Notes: generated by a model not told the origin, from the letters alone. Numbered from the stretch's first letter, positions 24,004-33,434 are shown. The stretch: 43,919 bases of DNA from Bacteroidales bacterium (GCA_004555425.1 SFID01000019.1:1-43919), one strand, 5' to 3'. Translations and numbers: made by a program.

Positions 24004-25734
24004 CTATTTCGTCAGTTCAAGGGTCTGGGTGCAATAGCGCAGGACTTCTGGACGATGGGTGACGAAGAGGAGGGTGCGACCTTGGTGGCTTTGGATAATG
24101 CTTTGGAGGACGCGGCGCTCGGTGGCAGCATCGAGGGAGGAGGTGGCTTCGTCGAGGAGCAGGATGGGGGCTGGGCGCAACAGGGCGCGGGCTATGCTGA
24201 TGCGTTGGGCCTGTCCTTCACTCAGTCCTACGCCCATTTCGCTGAGCGAGGTGTCAAGGCCGTCGGGCAGGTCGAAGACGAAATCGGCAGCGGCCGTTCG
24301 GAGGGCTTCGCACATTTCCTGCTCGGTAGCGGAAGGGTTGCCCAAGAGGAGGTTGTCGCGAATCGTGCCGCTCAGGAGGGTATTGCCTTGGGGCACGTAA
24401 CTGAAATAACTGCGGTGAGCGGCAGTGATGGGCCGGAATTGGGATGAGCGACAGAGGTCGTCCGGACTGGCAGATGATTCGCCTACAAAGAGGCCAACCC
24501 TACCCTCGTTGGGCGATACGAGGGCGAGGAGCAGGCGAATGAGGGTGGTCTTGCCAGCGCCCGTTTCGCCCTGGATGGCAGTGATGCTGCCGGGGGGAAA
24601 GACGAAGGAGAAATGGCGGAAGATTTCGCGCGCTCCCTTTTCGTAGTGATAGGTGATGTCGGAAAGGACGATGCCGAGGGGCTGAGTTTGCGGCTGCGGG
24701 GCTTGTTCGTCGGGCAACTGTTCTTCGAGGGGAATCTGCTGGAGTTCGATAATACGCTCAGCAGCGGTAAAGGCGCCGATGAATACGGGGATAAACTGTG
24801 TGAGGGCGCGCACGGGCGTCTGAATCTGACCAACGAGTTGCACGAAGGCTATGAGCGAACCATAGGTGATGAGCCCTTCTTGCAGGTGCACCACTCCCCA
24901 GGTGAAGGTGAGCACATAGCCCGTAGCAAAGCCGAGGTTCATCAGGCCCGACGAGAAGGTGGAATACTTCGTGCGCCGAACGACATGGCTGCGCAGGGTG
25001 GCCTGTCCGCTGGTGAGCCGCTGCGTCATGGTGGCGATGCGTCCGAGGGTCTTGATGACAAGGGTGTGTTGCAGGCTTTCCTGAAGGATGGTCTGGAGAT
25101 GGCTCTCGGTGTTGCGCACATCGTGGGTGATGCGGCGCATTCGCTTCATATAGAGTTTGCTGGTCAGCAGGAAGATGGGGAGTACAAGGATGACGATGCA
25201 GGCCAGCGTGCGGTCCATCCAGAAGAGGAAGAGGAAGGCTCCGGTAAACTGAAACAGCGTGGTGACGAGCGAGGGCAGGCTCTCGGTGACGAAGCGCACC
25301 ACGTCGGTAACGTCGCGCTCAAGGCGATTGATAAGGTGGCCCGTGTGCACCTTGCGCAAGGGCCGCCACTGGGCCTTGAGCAGGCGGTTGAAGAGGCGTT
25401 GCTGCATATCGTTTTGTGCGCGAACGCCGAGGATGGCGCGCACCCAGCGACTGCTAATATTGATGGTCATCTGGACGATAATCAGGCAAATGATGAGGGC
25501 GATGGCCTGCGAAAGGGTGAAGCGGTTGTCGGCTCCTGTGGCTATATCGATGGCCAACTTCGTAGCCCACACGAAACTCAAATCGGCCACAACCATCAGC
25601 CCGCCCAACAGAATATTGAGCAGGCTCTGCAAGCGATAACTTTGCCCCGTTTGCCAGAACCAGCGTATCAGCGTGGAATAGGAACGGAGGGTGTCAAGGC
25701 GTTTCTTTGGATGGGACTTAGCGTGTTTCAGCAT
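24004..25734 (-). CDS. ABC exporter, fused membrane and ATPase domains (half-transporter)
   Basis: The protein has 576 residues. Six membrane helices occupy about 30-330 and an ABC ATPase the rest. Walker A is GETGAGKTT (about 389), the signature is LSEGQ (about 504) instead of LSGGQ, Walker B is ILLLDEATSSLD, and the H-loop is FVTHR. This is the type IV (MsbA/MDR-like) exporter arrangement, and it should work as a dimer. The substrate cannot be inferred: no partner half-transporter or membrane-fusion protein is adjacent. It is separated from nadK by 166 bp of repeat. Confidence 0.9.
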   Translation of the reverse strand: MLKHAKSHPKKRLDTLRSYSTLIRWFWQTGQSYRLQSLLNILLGGLMVVADLSFVWATKLAIDIATGADNRFTLSQAIALIICLIIVQMTINISSRWVRAILGVRAQNDMQQRLFNRLLKAQWRPLRKVHTGHLINRLERDVTDVVRFVTESLPSLVTTLFQFTGAFLFLFWMDRTLACIVILVLPIFLLTSKLYMKRMRRITHDVRNTESHLQTILQESLQHTLVIKTLGRIATMTQRLTSGQATLRSHVVRRTKYSTFSSGLMNLGFATGYVLTFTWGVVHLQEGLITYGSLIAFVQLVGQIQTPVRALTQFIPVFIGAFTAAERIIELQQIPLEEQLPDEQAPQPQTQPLGIVLSDITYHYEKGAREIFRHFSFVFPPGSITAIQGETGAGKTTLIRLLLALVSPNEGRVGLFVGESSASPDDLCRSSQFRPITAAHRSYFSYVPQGNTLLSGTIRDNLLLGNPSATEQEMCEALRTAAADFVFDLPDGLDTSLSEMGVGLSEGQAQRISIARALLRPAPILLLDEATSSLDAATERRVLQSIIQSHQGRTLLFVTHRPEVLRYCTQTLELTK

Positions 25735-25744
25735 GGTTGTTTCT

Positions 25745-25890
25745 TATAGTTTCAACGTCGGCTCGCACGGCCTAGTGTCTACGCAGCCTGCGGCTGCTTT
25801 CTCAATTTCTAATTCCGAGAATATTCCTTTATTATATAGCCTGCGGCAGCAAGCTGAATAGCGGAATCATCGGAAAGGCCGATTCTTAAT
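25745..25890. repeat. Small-hairpin repeat between nadK and the ABC exporter
   Basis: The stretch carries TTTCAACGTCGGC, GCAGCCTGCGGCTGC and a second GCCTGCGGCAGC, with AATTTCTAATTCC heptamer remnants between. These are the same building blocks as at 120-294 in a different order. No gene was found. Confidence 0.6.
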
Positions 25891-25900
25891 TATAAACATA

Positions 25901-26776
25901 TCACCGCCCGCGGCGGTCGGCTCCCCACATCATCTTCTCGCGCAGGGTATCAAAGAAGAGGCGGTGCATAATTTTGACAACGCCCACGGTGTAGGGCGCA
26001 CGGCGGAGCGTGATTTCCGTGCCGTCGGGGTAACTGTCGCTGCGGCCATCCACGGAAATCAGGAAGTTGTGGCTGCGGCTCTTGACACAGAGGCGAATCT
26101 CTACGTCGTCGCACAGAATCACGGGACGCACGGTCAGGCTGTGGGGGGCAACGGCGGAAATGCAGAAGGTGTTGCTGCGCGGCTCAATGACGGGCCCTCC
26201 AACACTGAGGGAATAGCCCGTAGAGCCTGTGGGCGTGCAGACGATAAGGCCATCGGCCAAATATTTGGCCAGCAGTTCATCGCCCACCATCGTACGTATC
26301 TCTATCAACGAGGAAACATCGTGCTTGAGCACAGCCACCTCGTTGAGCGCGAAGGGATAGGTGCGCAGGGGGTCACCATTCTTGCTCACCTGAATCAGGC
26401 GACGCTGCTCCACGGTGTATTGCCCGAGCAAAAGGAGTTCAAGAGCTTGGTCAATGTCCTCGGGCGAAATATCGGCAAGCATACCCAAATGGCCCGTGTT
26501 GATGCCGAGAATTGGGATGCCCGTACTACCTATTTGGGCAGCCGTGCCCAAAAACGTACCGTCGCCTCCCACGGATATGGCCAGGTCAGCATCGCGGGGA
26601 ACATACTGTCCCGTTCCAAAGGTAACCAGTTGCAGATGGAAATGAGAAGAGATAAAGTCCGCAAATTTTTCTTCGACTACGATTTCCACGCCCAACTGCT
26701 CCAGCCTCCTCAAAACGGCTGACACATATCGGTTCTTCTCTGCTTGATGTACATTTCCGAATAGGGCAATTTTCAT
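25901..26776 (-). CDS. nadK: NAD kinase
   Basis: The protein has 291 residues. GGDGT at 70-74 (catalytic Asp72), the conserved ALNE, and the substrate loop TPTGSTGYSLSVGGP identify ATP-NAD kinase, the sole source of NADP. The fold and length are standard. Transcribed away from pdxJ, with a 181-bp shared upstream region. nadC, also for NAD supply, lies 6 kb away in this window but in a different unit. Confidence 0.96.
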   Translation of the reverse strand: MKIALFGNVHQAEKNRYVSAVLRRLEQLGVEIVVEEKFADFISSHFHLQLVTFGTGQYVPRDADLAISVGGDGTFLGTAAQIGSTGIPILGINTGHLGMLADISPEDIDQALELLLLGQYTVEQRRLIQVSKNGDPLRTYPFALNEVAVLKHDVSSLIEIRTMVGDELLAKYLADGLIVCTPTGSTGYSLSVGGPVIEPRSNTFCISAVAPHSLTVRPVILCDDVEIRLCVKSRSHNFLISVDGRSDSYPDGTEITLRRAPYTVGVVKIMHRLFFDTLREKMMWGADRRGR

Positions 26777-26840
26777 ACGGTGGGGTCTTTGATTTATTAT
26801 TTTTTAGCAAATAAGGTAAAAATACCTCCTGCTTTATTTG

Positions 26841-26848
26841 TAAATTTG
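26841..26848 (+). promoter_or_regulatory. Candidate pdxJ promoter (-7 element)
   Basis: TAAATTTG matches TAnnTTTG 109 bp upstream of the pdxJ start. There is no TTG at -33. Confidence 0.45.
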
Positions 26849-26957
26849 CAGCGTATCTGAGGGCCTAACAAGGAAAACGACAGACGCACAGCCTCTGCAA
26901 AATTACGTGTTGAGCCCAATATGGACAAATTTTTTATCTAAAAACAGCGATTCCAGC

Positions 26958-27692
26958 ATGACACGACTGAGTGTAAATATCAATAAAATAGCCACTCTGC
27001 GCAATTCGCGCGGTGGCGACGTACCTAATCTCCTGCAAGTGGCTCTTGACTGCGAGCGCTTCGGCGCGGAGGGCATCACGGTGCATCCCCGCCCTGACGA
27101 GCGACACATCCGCTATCAAGACGTGCGCGACCTGAAACCCATTCTCCACACAGAGTTCAACATTGAGGGCTATCCCAGCCCATCGTTCTGCGACCTAGTG
27201 CTCAGCATCTGCCCCACGCAGGTCACCCTTGTGCCCGACAAGCCGGGCCAACTCACCTCGGACCACGGATGGGACACGCGAGAGCACGCCGCTTTCCTCG
27301 AAGAAGTGGTGACGACCTTCCAAAAAGCGGGCATCCGCACCAGCATTTTTGTCAATCCCGACACGGATATGATTGAAGGGGCCGCACACACGGGCACCGA
27401 CCGCATCGAACTCTACACCGCGGCCTATGCCCACGACTACAAGAAGGACCGCGAGGCTGCCATCCGTCCCTACAAGGAGGCCGCACTGGCTGCGCGCCAC
27501 CTGGGCCTCGGCATCAACGCGGGCCACGACCTCAGCCTGGAGAACCTGGCCTATTTTCACGAGCAGATTCCCTACTTGGCGGAAGTGAGCATCGGACACG
27601 CACTCATCTGCGACGCGCTCTATCTGGGTCTGGAAACCACCGTGCAGCAATATCTCTCTCAGTTACAACCTCTCGTTTCACCTCAAAACTAA
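26958..27692 (+). CDS. pdxJ: Pyridoxine 5'-phosphate synthase
   Basis: The protein has 244 residues from MTRLSVNINKIATLRN. The signatures VNINKIATLRN, GITVHPRPDERHI, VTLVPDKPGQLTSDHGWD, and GLGINAGHDLSLENL match PdxJ, which condenses 1-deoxyxylulose 5-phosphate and 3-amino-2-oxopropyl phosphate to pyridoxine phosphate. This ATG was chosen because 17 upstream codons of the open frame have no family resemblance. A DJ-1 family gene follows 8 bp later, so the two form an operon. Confidence 0.96.
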   Translation: MTRLSVNINKIATLRNSRGGDVPNLLQVALDCERFGAEGITVHPRPDERHIRYQDVRDLKPILHTEFNIEGYPSPSFCDLVLSICPTQVTLVPDKPGQLTSDHGWDTREHAAFLEEVVTTFQKAGIRTSIFVNPDTDMIEGAAHTGTDRIELYTAAYAHDYKKDREAAIRPYKEAALAARHLGLGINAGHDLSLENLAYFHEQIPYLAEVSIGHALICDALYLGLETTVQQYLSQLQPLVSPQN

Positions 27693-27700
27693 ATAAGCAA

Positions 27701-28243
27701 ATGATTCATGTACTACTAGCCACAGGCTACGAAGAAATCGAAGCCGTCACCACCATCGACATCCTGCGCCGCTGCGGTTTGCCCGTACAGACGTGCAGTG
27801 TGACAGGCACACGCCTCATCCATGGTGCGCACAATCTGCCCGTTATGGCCGATGCCCTCTTCCGCAAGAGTACGATAGAAGAAGGCGACTGCATTGTGCT
27901 GCCCGGCGGTATGCCTGGCACGAACAACCTTTGGGCCAGTGAATCTCTGAAGAAGGCTCTCGTGGCCCTCAACGAGAAGGGCATCCTCATCGCTGCCATC
28001 TGCGCCGCGCCCATGATACTCGGCAAACTGGGCATCCTCAACGGCAAGAATGCCACGTGCTATCCTGGTTTTGAGGAACACCTACTGGGAGCCTCCGTTT
28101 CGTCCAATTTGGTTGTGGAAGATGGCAATATCATCACGGGCCGCGGACCTGGTGCCGCTGCTGAGTTTGCCTTCGCCATCGCTCGCCGCTACCTCTCGGC
28201 CCATGACGTTGAGCAGGTTCGCCTGGGCATGATCATGAAATAG
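27701..28243 (+). CDS. DJ-1/PfpI (YajL/ThiJ) family protein
   Basis: The protein has 180 residues. The nucleophile elbow AAICAAP places Cys101 where DJ-1 proteins have their reactive cysteine, and the conserved acidic residue is in ATGYEEIEAV. GRGPGAAAEFA is also typical. The closest named relatives are YajL/DJ-1, linked to oxidative and carbonyl stress and proposed deglycation; the exact activity is debated. It is co-transcribed with pdxJ. Confidence 0.9.
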   Translation: MIHVLLATGYEEIEAVTTIDILRRCGLPVQTCSVTGTRLIHGAHNLPVMADALFRKSTIEEGDCIVLPGGMPGTNNLWASESLKKALVALNEKGILIAAICAAPMILGKLGILNGKNATCYPGFEEHLLGASVSSNLVVEDGNIITGRGPGAAAEFAFAIARRYLSAHDVEQVRLGMIMK

Positions 28244-28557
28244 CGCATCGTTGTAGGCGTTTTCTCTGCGCGTACAAGCGGATTTTCGAAGAAGCGCACG
28301 AAAATCGAAACAGGCCGATGGGGGGAGCGGAAGGGCAAAACGCCTGCTTCCCACCCCTACCGAAATGTTAATACGGAGTTTTTTGCGAAAAAAACTTTAA
28401 CTTCTTTTTAAATTTGCGGCTCTAAAATTTTTCGGGAACGTCAATTCGTTCACCAACTTGGCCAAGAGAAAATCCGCTTTCTGAGAGAAAAAATTCTATT
28501 TCCCTTAGAAATTTTTCTAAATCCGGTGTAATACATCCTTTATATTGGGCAAAAAAA

Positions 28558-28592
28558 GAGGAGAAAGCCCAGTGTTTACGGGCTTTCTCCTC
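28558..28592 (-). terminator. Intrinsic terminator inside repeat copy B
   Basis: On the minus strand GAGGAGAAAGCCC and GGGCTTTCTCCTC form a perfect 13-bp stem followed by seven T. The G-U pair of copy A is a G-C pair here, so the fold is kept despite sequence change. Confidence 0.75.
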
Positions 28593-28602
28593 TTCGCTAG
28601 TA

Positions 28603-28633
28603 CAAAGATACAACATTTTCGCGCGAAATGCAA
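28603..28633 (-). promoter_or_regulatory. Promoter inside repeat copy B
   Basis: On the minus strand there is TTG, 20 nt, then TATCTTTG, with the same boxes and spacing as in copy A. Confidence 0.75.
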
Positions 28634-28763
28634 ATCGTTTTAACATATCGCAACAATCTATGAAATATTAAAAGACGAGTTTTGCACAAGCGAGGGTTCG
28701 CCATGTATTATATTACGAGGCGATGGTCTGGGCATGCGTACCATGCGGAAACGAATGTACCGC

Positions 28764-28918
28764 ACGTTGCCCGCAACGTTTGGCCCAGCGGAAATGTAAG
28801 TATTTCCTATTAGCTGCAAGACCTGAAAACTGCTGAGCCTTACGCCCTCAATCAACGCGCGGTACATTGCTTTGCAATGAGAGCGAACTCCGTGCTCACA
28901 CACCTTGCAAGCAAGGTG
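28764..28918. repeat. Array of three short palindromes upstream of recG
   Basis: ACGTTGC-cc-GCAACGT (28764-28779), CATTGC-ttt-GCAATG (28865-28879) and CACCTTGC-aa-GCAAGGTG (28901-28918) are accompanied by recurring GCGGTAC/GTACCGC strings. The design matches the small-hairpin arrays elsewhere but with different stems. A 96-codon minus-strand frame crosses it and is not supported. Confidence 0.55.
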
Positions 28919-28971
28919 CGGTACTTTCACGTTACTCCATTTCTTCAATGAGGATAAATTTCTAATTTCTC

Positions 28972-29002
28972 ATTCCTAATTCCTAATTCCTAATTCCTAA
29001 TT
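28972..29002. repeat. (ATTCCTA)4 tract immediately upstream of recG
   Basis: Four perfect heptamers plus ATT end 14 bp before the proposed recG start codon, with degenerate copies before. The unit is the same as at 243-294. Confidence 0.85.
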
Positions 29003-29016
29003 GTTCAGCCCTCTCC

Positions 29017-31116
29017 TTGCTCCCCACTCTCGACATACAATACGTGAAAGGCGTTGGTCCAACGCGGGCGGCCCTGCTGCAAAAAGAATTGCAGGTGAGC
29101 ACCGTGGGGGACTTGGTGCGCCTCGTACCTTATAAATATATAGACCGCACCATCGTCCATCGCATCAGCGACCTCGTGGAGGATATGCCCTACGTGCAAC
29201 TGAAGGGACAGATTGTGGATATTGAGGAAGAAGGCATGGGACGGAAGATGCGCCTCAAGGCTATGTTTACCGATGGCACGGGCTATGTGGAATTGGTGTG
29301 GTTCAACGGCATTCGCATTATCAAGAAGAACCTGCGGATGGACAAGACGTACCTCATCCTGGGCAAGCCCTCGGTCTTCAACCACCGCTACTCCATCACC
29401 CATCCCGAGATGGACGATGCCGATGCACCGCTGGTGATGGAGCGAAGGATGCAGGCGCACTATCACACCACCGAGGCCATGAAGCGCGCCTTCCTATCGT
29501 CGCGATGGATGGGCGAGACGATTCAGCAGGTGCTGGCGCAACTTTCGCCAACCGACATCACCGACCCCCTGCCCGAATATATCCGTCAGCGGTTCGGCCT
29601 GCTCGATCTCCACAAAGCCCTCGTCACCCTCCACCAACCGCCTTCGGCAGCCGATGTGAGCGAGGCCACACGCAGGATGAAGTTTGAGGAACTCTTCTTC
29701 CTCCAACTGGACATCATCCGCCAAGGCTTGTCGCGCAAGGTATCCACACGCGGCTTGCCCTGTCCATGCATTGGCGAGCAGTTCAACACGTTCTATTTCT
29801 CCCACCTGCCCTTCCCGCTCACGGGAGCACAGAAGCGGGTCATCCACGAGATACACGGCGACATGAAGAGCGGACTGCAAATGAACCGCCTGCTGCAAGG
29901 CGATGTGGGGTCGGGCAAGACGCTGGTGGCCCTCTTCACCTGCCTCATCGCCATCGACAATGGGTATCAGGCTGTGCTGATGGCGCCCACCGAGATATTG
30001 GCCGAGCAGCATTTGGCCACGATTCGCCAGTTTCTGGAAGGCATGCCCGGCATCCGCATCGAACTCCTCACGGGAAATGTCAAGGGAAAGGCCCGCCGCA
30101 CCATCCTGGCCGACACCGCCGCAGGCAAGGTGCACATCCTCGTGGGCACACACGCCCTCATCGAGCCGAAGGTGCAATTTCGGAATCTCGGACTGGCCAT
30201 CGTGGACGAGCAACACCGCTTTGGCGTGAAGCAGCGCGCGGCCTTGTGGGAGAAGAACAGCACCGCCCCACCCCACATCCTCGTGATGACGGCCACACCC
30301 ATTCCGCGCACATTGGCTATGACAGTGTATGGCGACCTTGACGTATCCATCATCGACGAACTGCCGCCTGGCCGCAAGCCCATCCAGACCGTCCACTACC
30401 GACAAAACGACCGCCAACGCCTCATCGCAGGCCTGCGCTATCAGTTACAACTGGGCAGACAGGTCTATGTGGTATTCCCCCTCATTCAGGAAAGCGAATC
30501 GCTCGACCTCAAGAATCTTGAAGAAGGCTTCGTACATCTCTCAGAAGCATTTCCCGAATATCGCGTGGGAAAGGTTCACGGCAAAATGCTGCCCGCCGAC
30601 AAGGAGGCAGCGATGGCGGAGTTTGCCTCGGGCCGCACGCAGATTCTGGTCAGCACCACGGTGATAGAGGTGGGCGTGAACGTGCCCAATGCTTCGGTGA
30701 TGGTTATCGAGAATGCCGAACGCTTCGGTCTGGCACAACTTCACCAACTTCGTGGACGAGTGGGCCGCGGCGCGGAACAGAGTTACTGCATCCTGATTAC
30801 GCGCAACGAACTCTCCACCACCACCCTGCGACGCATACAAACGATGGTGGAAAGCACAGATGGCTTCGTGATTGCCGAAGAGGATATGCGCAACCGCGGA
30901 CCGGGCGACTTTGAAGGCACAGCACAAAGCGGTATGCCCTTCAACCTGCGCATTGCCAACCTGACCAAGGATGGCGACCTCATGGCTCTCTGCCGCGAAG
31001 CCGCGCGCAACGTCCTCGAGCACGACCCCGAGGAAACCTTGCCCCAGCATCAGGAAATGTGGAAACACCTCCGCCATATCAAGAAATTCCAAAAGGATTA
31101 TACGGGTATCAGTTAG
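29017..31116 (+). CDS. recG: ATP-dependent DNA helicase RecG
   Basis: The protein has 699 residues. The N-terminal wedge/OB domain begins with DIQYVKGVGPTRAALL. Walker A GDVGSGKT is at 295-302 and the DEQH box at 397-400, and motif VI reads QLRGRVGRG. It regresses and remodels stalled replication forks and Holliday junctions. No ATG fits: the frame is closed by a stop at 28984-28986, and TTG at 29017 is the first plausible start, directly in front of the conserved IQYVKGVGP. It opens a long plus-strand run, with pepT 62 bp downstream. Confidence 0.95.
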   Translation: MLPTLDIQYVKGVGPTRAALLQKELQVSTVGDLVRLVPYKYIDRTIVHRISDLVEDMPYVQLKGQIVDIEEEGMGRKMRLKAMFTDGTGYVELVWFNGIRIIKKNLRMDKTYLILGKPSVFNHRYSITHPEMDDADAPLVMERRMQAHYHTTEAMKRAFLSSRWMGETIQQVLAQLSPTDITDPLPEYIRQRFGLLDLHKALVTLHQPPSAADVSEATRRMKFEELFFLQLDIIRQGLSRKVSTRGLPCPCIGEQFNTFYFSHLPFPLTGAQKRVIHEIHGDMKSGLQMNRLLQGDVGSGKTLVALFTCLIAIDNGYQAVLMAPTEILAEQHLATIRQFLEGMPGIRIELLTGNVKGKARRTILADTAAGKVHILVGTHALIEPKVQFRNLGLAIVDEQHRFGVKQRAALWEKNSTAPPHILVMTATPIPRTLAMTVYGDLDVSIIDELPPGRKPIQTVHYRQNDRQRLIAGLRYQLQLGRQVYVVFPLIQESESLDLKNLEEGFVHLSEAFPEYRVGKVHGKMLPADKEAAMAEFASGRTQILVSTTVIEVGVNVPNASVMVIENAERFGLAQLHQLRGRVGRGAEQSYCILITRNELSTTTLRRIQTMVESTDGFVIAEEDMRNRGPGDFEGTAQSGMPFNLRIANLTKDGDLMALCREAARNVLEHDPEETLPQHQEMWKHLRHIKKFQKDYTGIS

Positions 31117-31178
31117 GATTTCCCTCCTTTATATATATGAGTATCTGATTTTTATACAAGTCTCAAAACAACCCTACC

Positions 31179-32408
31179 ATGAATATTGTAGAAAGATTTT
31201 TGAAGTACGTCAGCTTTGACACGCAGTCGGCCGACGAGACAGGCATCACGCCTAGCACGGAAAAGCAATGGGCCTTGGCTCGCTACCTGCAAAACGAACT
31301 TACCGAACTGGGACTGGAGGACATTGTCCTTGACGACAATGGCTACCTCTACGCCACGCTGCCCGCCAACACCGACGCGGCTATTCCCACCATCGGATTT
31401 ATCGCCCACATGGACACCAGCCCCGACTGCTCGGGCGAGAACGTGCAGCCGCGCATTGTTCGCAATTACGATGGCCAGGACATCGTGCTGGACGAGGCCG
31501 CTGGCATCGTGACCACCACCAAGAAGTTTCCCGAACTGCTCGACCACGTGGGCGAGGACATCATCGTGACCAACGGCCACACCCTGCTGGGTGCCGACGA
31601 CAAGGCGGGCATCGCCGAAATCGTACAGGCCATAGCCTATCTCAAGGAGCATCCCGAAATCAAGCACGGCCGCATCCGCGTGGCCTTCAATCCCGACGAG
31701 GAAATCGGCTTGGGCGCGCACAAATTCGATGTGGAGCGTTTCGGTTGCGAATGGGCCTACACGATGGACGGCGGCGAACTGGGCGAACTGGAGTTTGAAA
31801 ACTTCAACGCTGCCTCTGCCCGCGTAGAAATCACGGGTGTCAGCGTGCACCCCGGCTATGCCAAGGACAAGATGATTAACGCCGCACGCGTGGCCACCGA
31901 GTTTGCCGCGCTCCTTCCCGAGTGCGAGACCCCCGAGCACACCGTTGAGTACGAAGGTTTCTACCACCTGATTGGCATGGAGGGCAGTGTGGAGCACGCC
32001 TCCCTGACCTACATCATCCGCGACCACGACCGCCAGAAGTTTGAGGCGCGCAAGGCTTACATCCAACAGGTGGCCGACTTGCTCACGAGCAAATACGGCG
32101 AAGGCGTGGTGAAGGTGACACTCAACGACCAGTATTATAATATGCGCCAGCAGGTGGAGCCCGTCATGCACATCATCGACATTGCCACCGAAGCCATGCA
32201 GGCATGCGGCGTGACGCCTCGCGTGCGCGCCATCCGCGGCGGCACGGACGGCGCACAACTCTCGTTCAAGGGCTTGCCTTGTCCCAACATCTTTGCTGGC
32301 GGCCTCAACTTCCACGGCCCGCACGAGTTCCTGCCCATCCCCTCGCTGGAGAAAGCATCCGAGGTGGTGGTCAAGATTTGCGAACTGACGGCTGCGCGCC
32401 AAGCATAA
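31179..32408 (+). CDS. pepT: Peptidase T (tripeptide aminopeptidase)
   Basis: The protein has 409 residues of the M20B family. Zinc-site signatures are GFIAHMDTSPD, LLGADDKAGIAEI, NPDEEIGLGAH, the Asp of YTMDGGELGELEFENFNAA and the late His of NFHGPHEFLPI. It removes the N-terminal residue from tripeptides in the cytosol. The length is typical. It lies between recG and nadC with short gaps (62 and 51 bp), so transcription through all three is likely. Confidence 0.96.
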   Translation: MNIVERFLKYVSFDTQSADETGITPSTEKQWALARYLQNELTELGLEDIVLDDNGYLYATLPANTDAAIPTIGFIAHMDTSPDCSGENVQPRIVRNYDGQDIVLDEAAGIVTTTKKFPELLDHVGEDIIVTNGHTLLGADDKAGIAEIVQAIAYLKEHPEIKHGRIRVAFNPDEEIGLGAHKFDVERFGCEWAYTMDGGELGELEFENFNAASARVEITGVSVHPGYAKDKMINAARVATEFAALLPECETPEHTVEYEGFYHLIGMEGSVEHASLTYIIRDHDRQKFEARKAYIQQVADLLTSKYGEGVVKVTLNDQYYNMRQQVEPVMHIIDIATEAMQACGVTPRVRAIRGGTDGAQLSFKGLPCPNIFAGGLNFHGPHEFLPIPSLEKASEVVVKICELTAARQA

Positions 32409-32459
32409 CCCATTTTTCCCTTTCACACAATTCAACGAACACTCCTTATATATATAAAT

Positions 32460-33311
32460 ATGTACACAGTAGACGAACTCAACGACCAACTCATCGCCCT
32501 CGCCTTCTCCGAAGATATTGGCGATGGCGACCATACCACCCTTTGCTGCATCCCCGAGGACGCAATGGGCAAGTCCCAACTTATCATCAAGGAAGAAGGC
32601 ATTCTGGCCGGCATCCGCATTGCGCAAGTTGTCTTCCATCAGTTTGACCCCGAGATGGAGGTGGAAGTGCTTATCCAAGACGGTGCCCACGTCAAGCCCG
32701 GCGACATCGCCATGATTGTGACGGGCCGCGTGCGCAGCCTCCTTCAAACTGAGCGCCTCATGCTCAACATCATGCAGCGAATGAGCGGTATCGCCACGAT
32801 GACGGCCCGCTACGTGAAGCAGTTGGAGGGCACCCACACCCGCGTGCTTGACACCCGCAAGACTACTCCTGGCATGCGTATGCTTGAGAAGGAAGCGGTG
32901 AAGATTGGCGGCGGCACGAACCATCGTATCGGCCTCTTCGACATGATTCTGCTCAAGGACAACCACGTGGACTTCTGCGGCGGCATTGCCAATGCCCTGA
33001 CGCGCTGTGCCCAGTATCAGAAGGAGAAGGGCCTGCACCTCAAAGTGGAAATCGAAGTGCGCACCTTCGACGAAATCCGCCAGGTGATGGAGCACGGCGG
33101 CGCCGACCGCATCATGCTCGACAATTTCTCCGTGGAAGACACCAAGCGCGCCGTTGAAATGATTGGCGGACGCTTTGAAACGGAATCCAGCGGCGGCATC
33201 ACGTTCGACACCCTGCGCGACTATGCCGAGTGTGGCGTCGATTTTATCTCCGTTGGCGCGCTCACCCACTCTGTCAAGGGATTGGACATGTCCTTCAAGG
33301 CCGTCAAATAA
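32460..33311 (+). CDS. nadC: Nicotinate-nucleotide pyrophosphorylase (carboxylating)
   Basis: The protein has 283 residues. Motifs are EDIGDGDHTT, ERLMLNIMQRMSGIAT, DTRKTTPGMRMLEK, KIGGGTNHRIGL, KDNH and ISVGALTHSVKGLDMS. It converts quinolinate and PRPP to nicotinate mononucleotide in de novo NAD synthesis. nadA and nadB are not in the window. A GC-rich hairpin follows its stop. Confidence 0.96.
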   Translation: MYTVDELNDQLIALAFSEDIGDGDHTTLCCIPEDAMGKSQLIIKEEGILAGIRIAQVVFHQFDPEMEVEVLIQDGAHVKPGDIAMIVTGRVRSLLQTERLMLNIMQRMSGIATMTARYVKQLEGTHTRVLDTRKTTPGMRMLEKEAVKIGGGTNHRIGLFDMILLKDNHVDFCGGIANALTRCAQYQKEKGLHLKVEIEVRTFDEIRQVMEHGGADRIMLDNFSVEDTKRAVEMIGGRFETESSGGITFDTLRDYAECGVDFISVGALTHSVKGLDMSFKAVK

Positions 33312-33328
33312 TCGCTTGATCCTACCAG

Positions 33329-33369
33329 GCCCTCCCGTGTCGGATTGCGGGAGGGCTTACCTTGTTTTT
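33329..33369 (+). terminator. Terminator downstream of nadC
   Basis: GCCCTCCCG (33329-33337) and CGGGAGGGC (33348-33356) form a perfect 9-bp GC-rich stem. The T-run is interrupted (TTACCTTGTTTTT), so termination may be partial. Confidence 0.7.
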
Positions 33370-33434
33370 GTCCGCCATATTCCAGGACAAACACCTTGTA
33401 CATTCATCATCATCCTTTTACTCCCCAATATTCC

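Larger units (their letters stand above)
28439..28720 (-). repeat. Promoter-hairpin repeat, copy B
   Basis: This copy is in inverted orientation relative to 10025-10316. Read on the minus strand: CCTCGTAATATAATAC, a frame with GEPSLVQNSSFNIS, promoter, hairpin with U-run, and tail with TTTTCTCTCAGAAAGCGGAT. A 74-codon frame (28422-28646) carries FLSESGFSLGQVGERID, close to FLSESGFSIGEVGARID in copy A. It lies in a 773-bp stretch (28244-29016) without a convincing gene. Confidence 0.8.

Noticed and set aside
28658..28948. A 96-codon minus-strand protein ending GEPSLVQNSSFNIS
   Set aside because: It is built from the dispersed repeat and palindrome array, and it ends just before the repeat's own promoter. 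More likely repeat-derived sequence than a gene.
31152..33269. A 705-codon open frame on the minus strand
   Set aside because: It is antisense to pepT and nadC, which have complete family signatures. The frame is open because of codon bias in those genes, and the product is low-complexity (His, Val, Ala, Gly rich).
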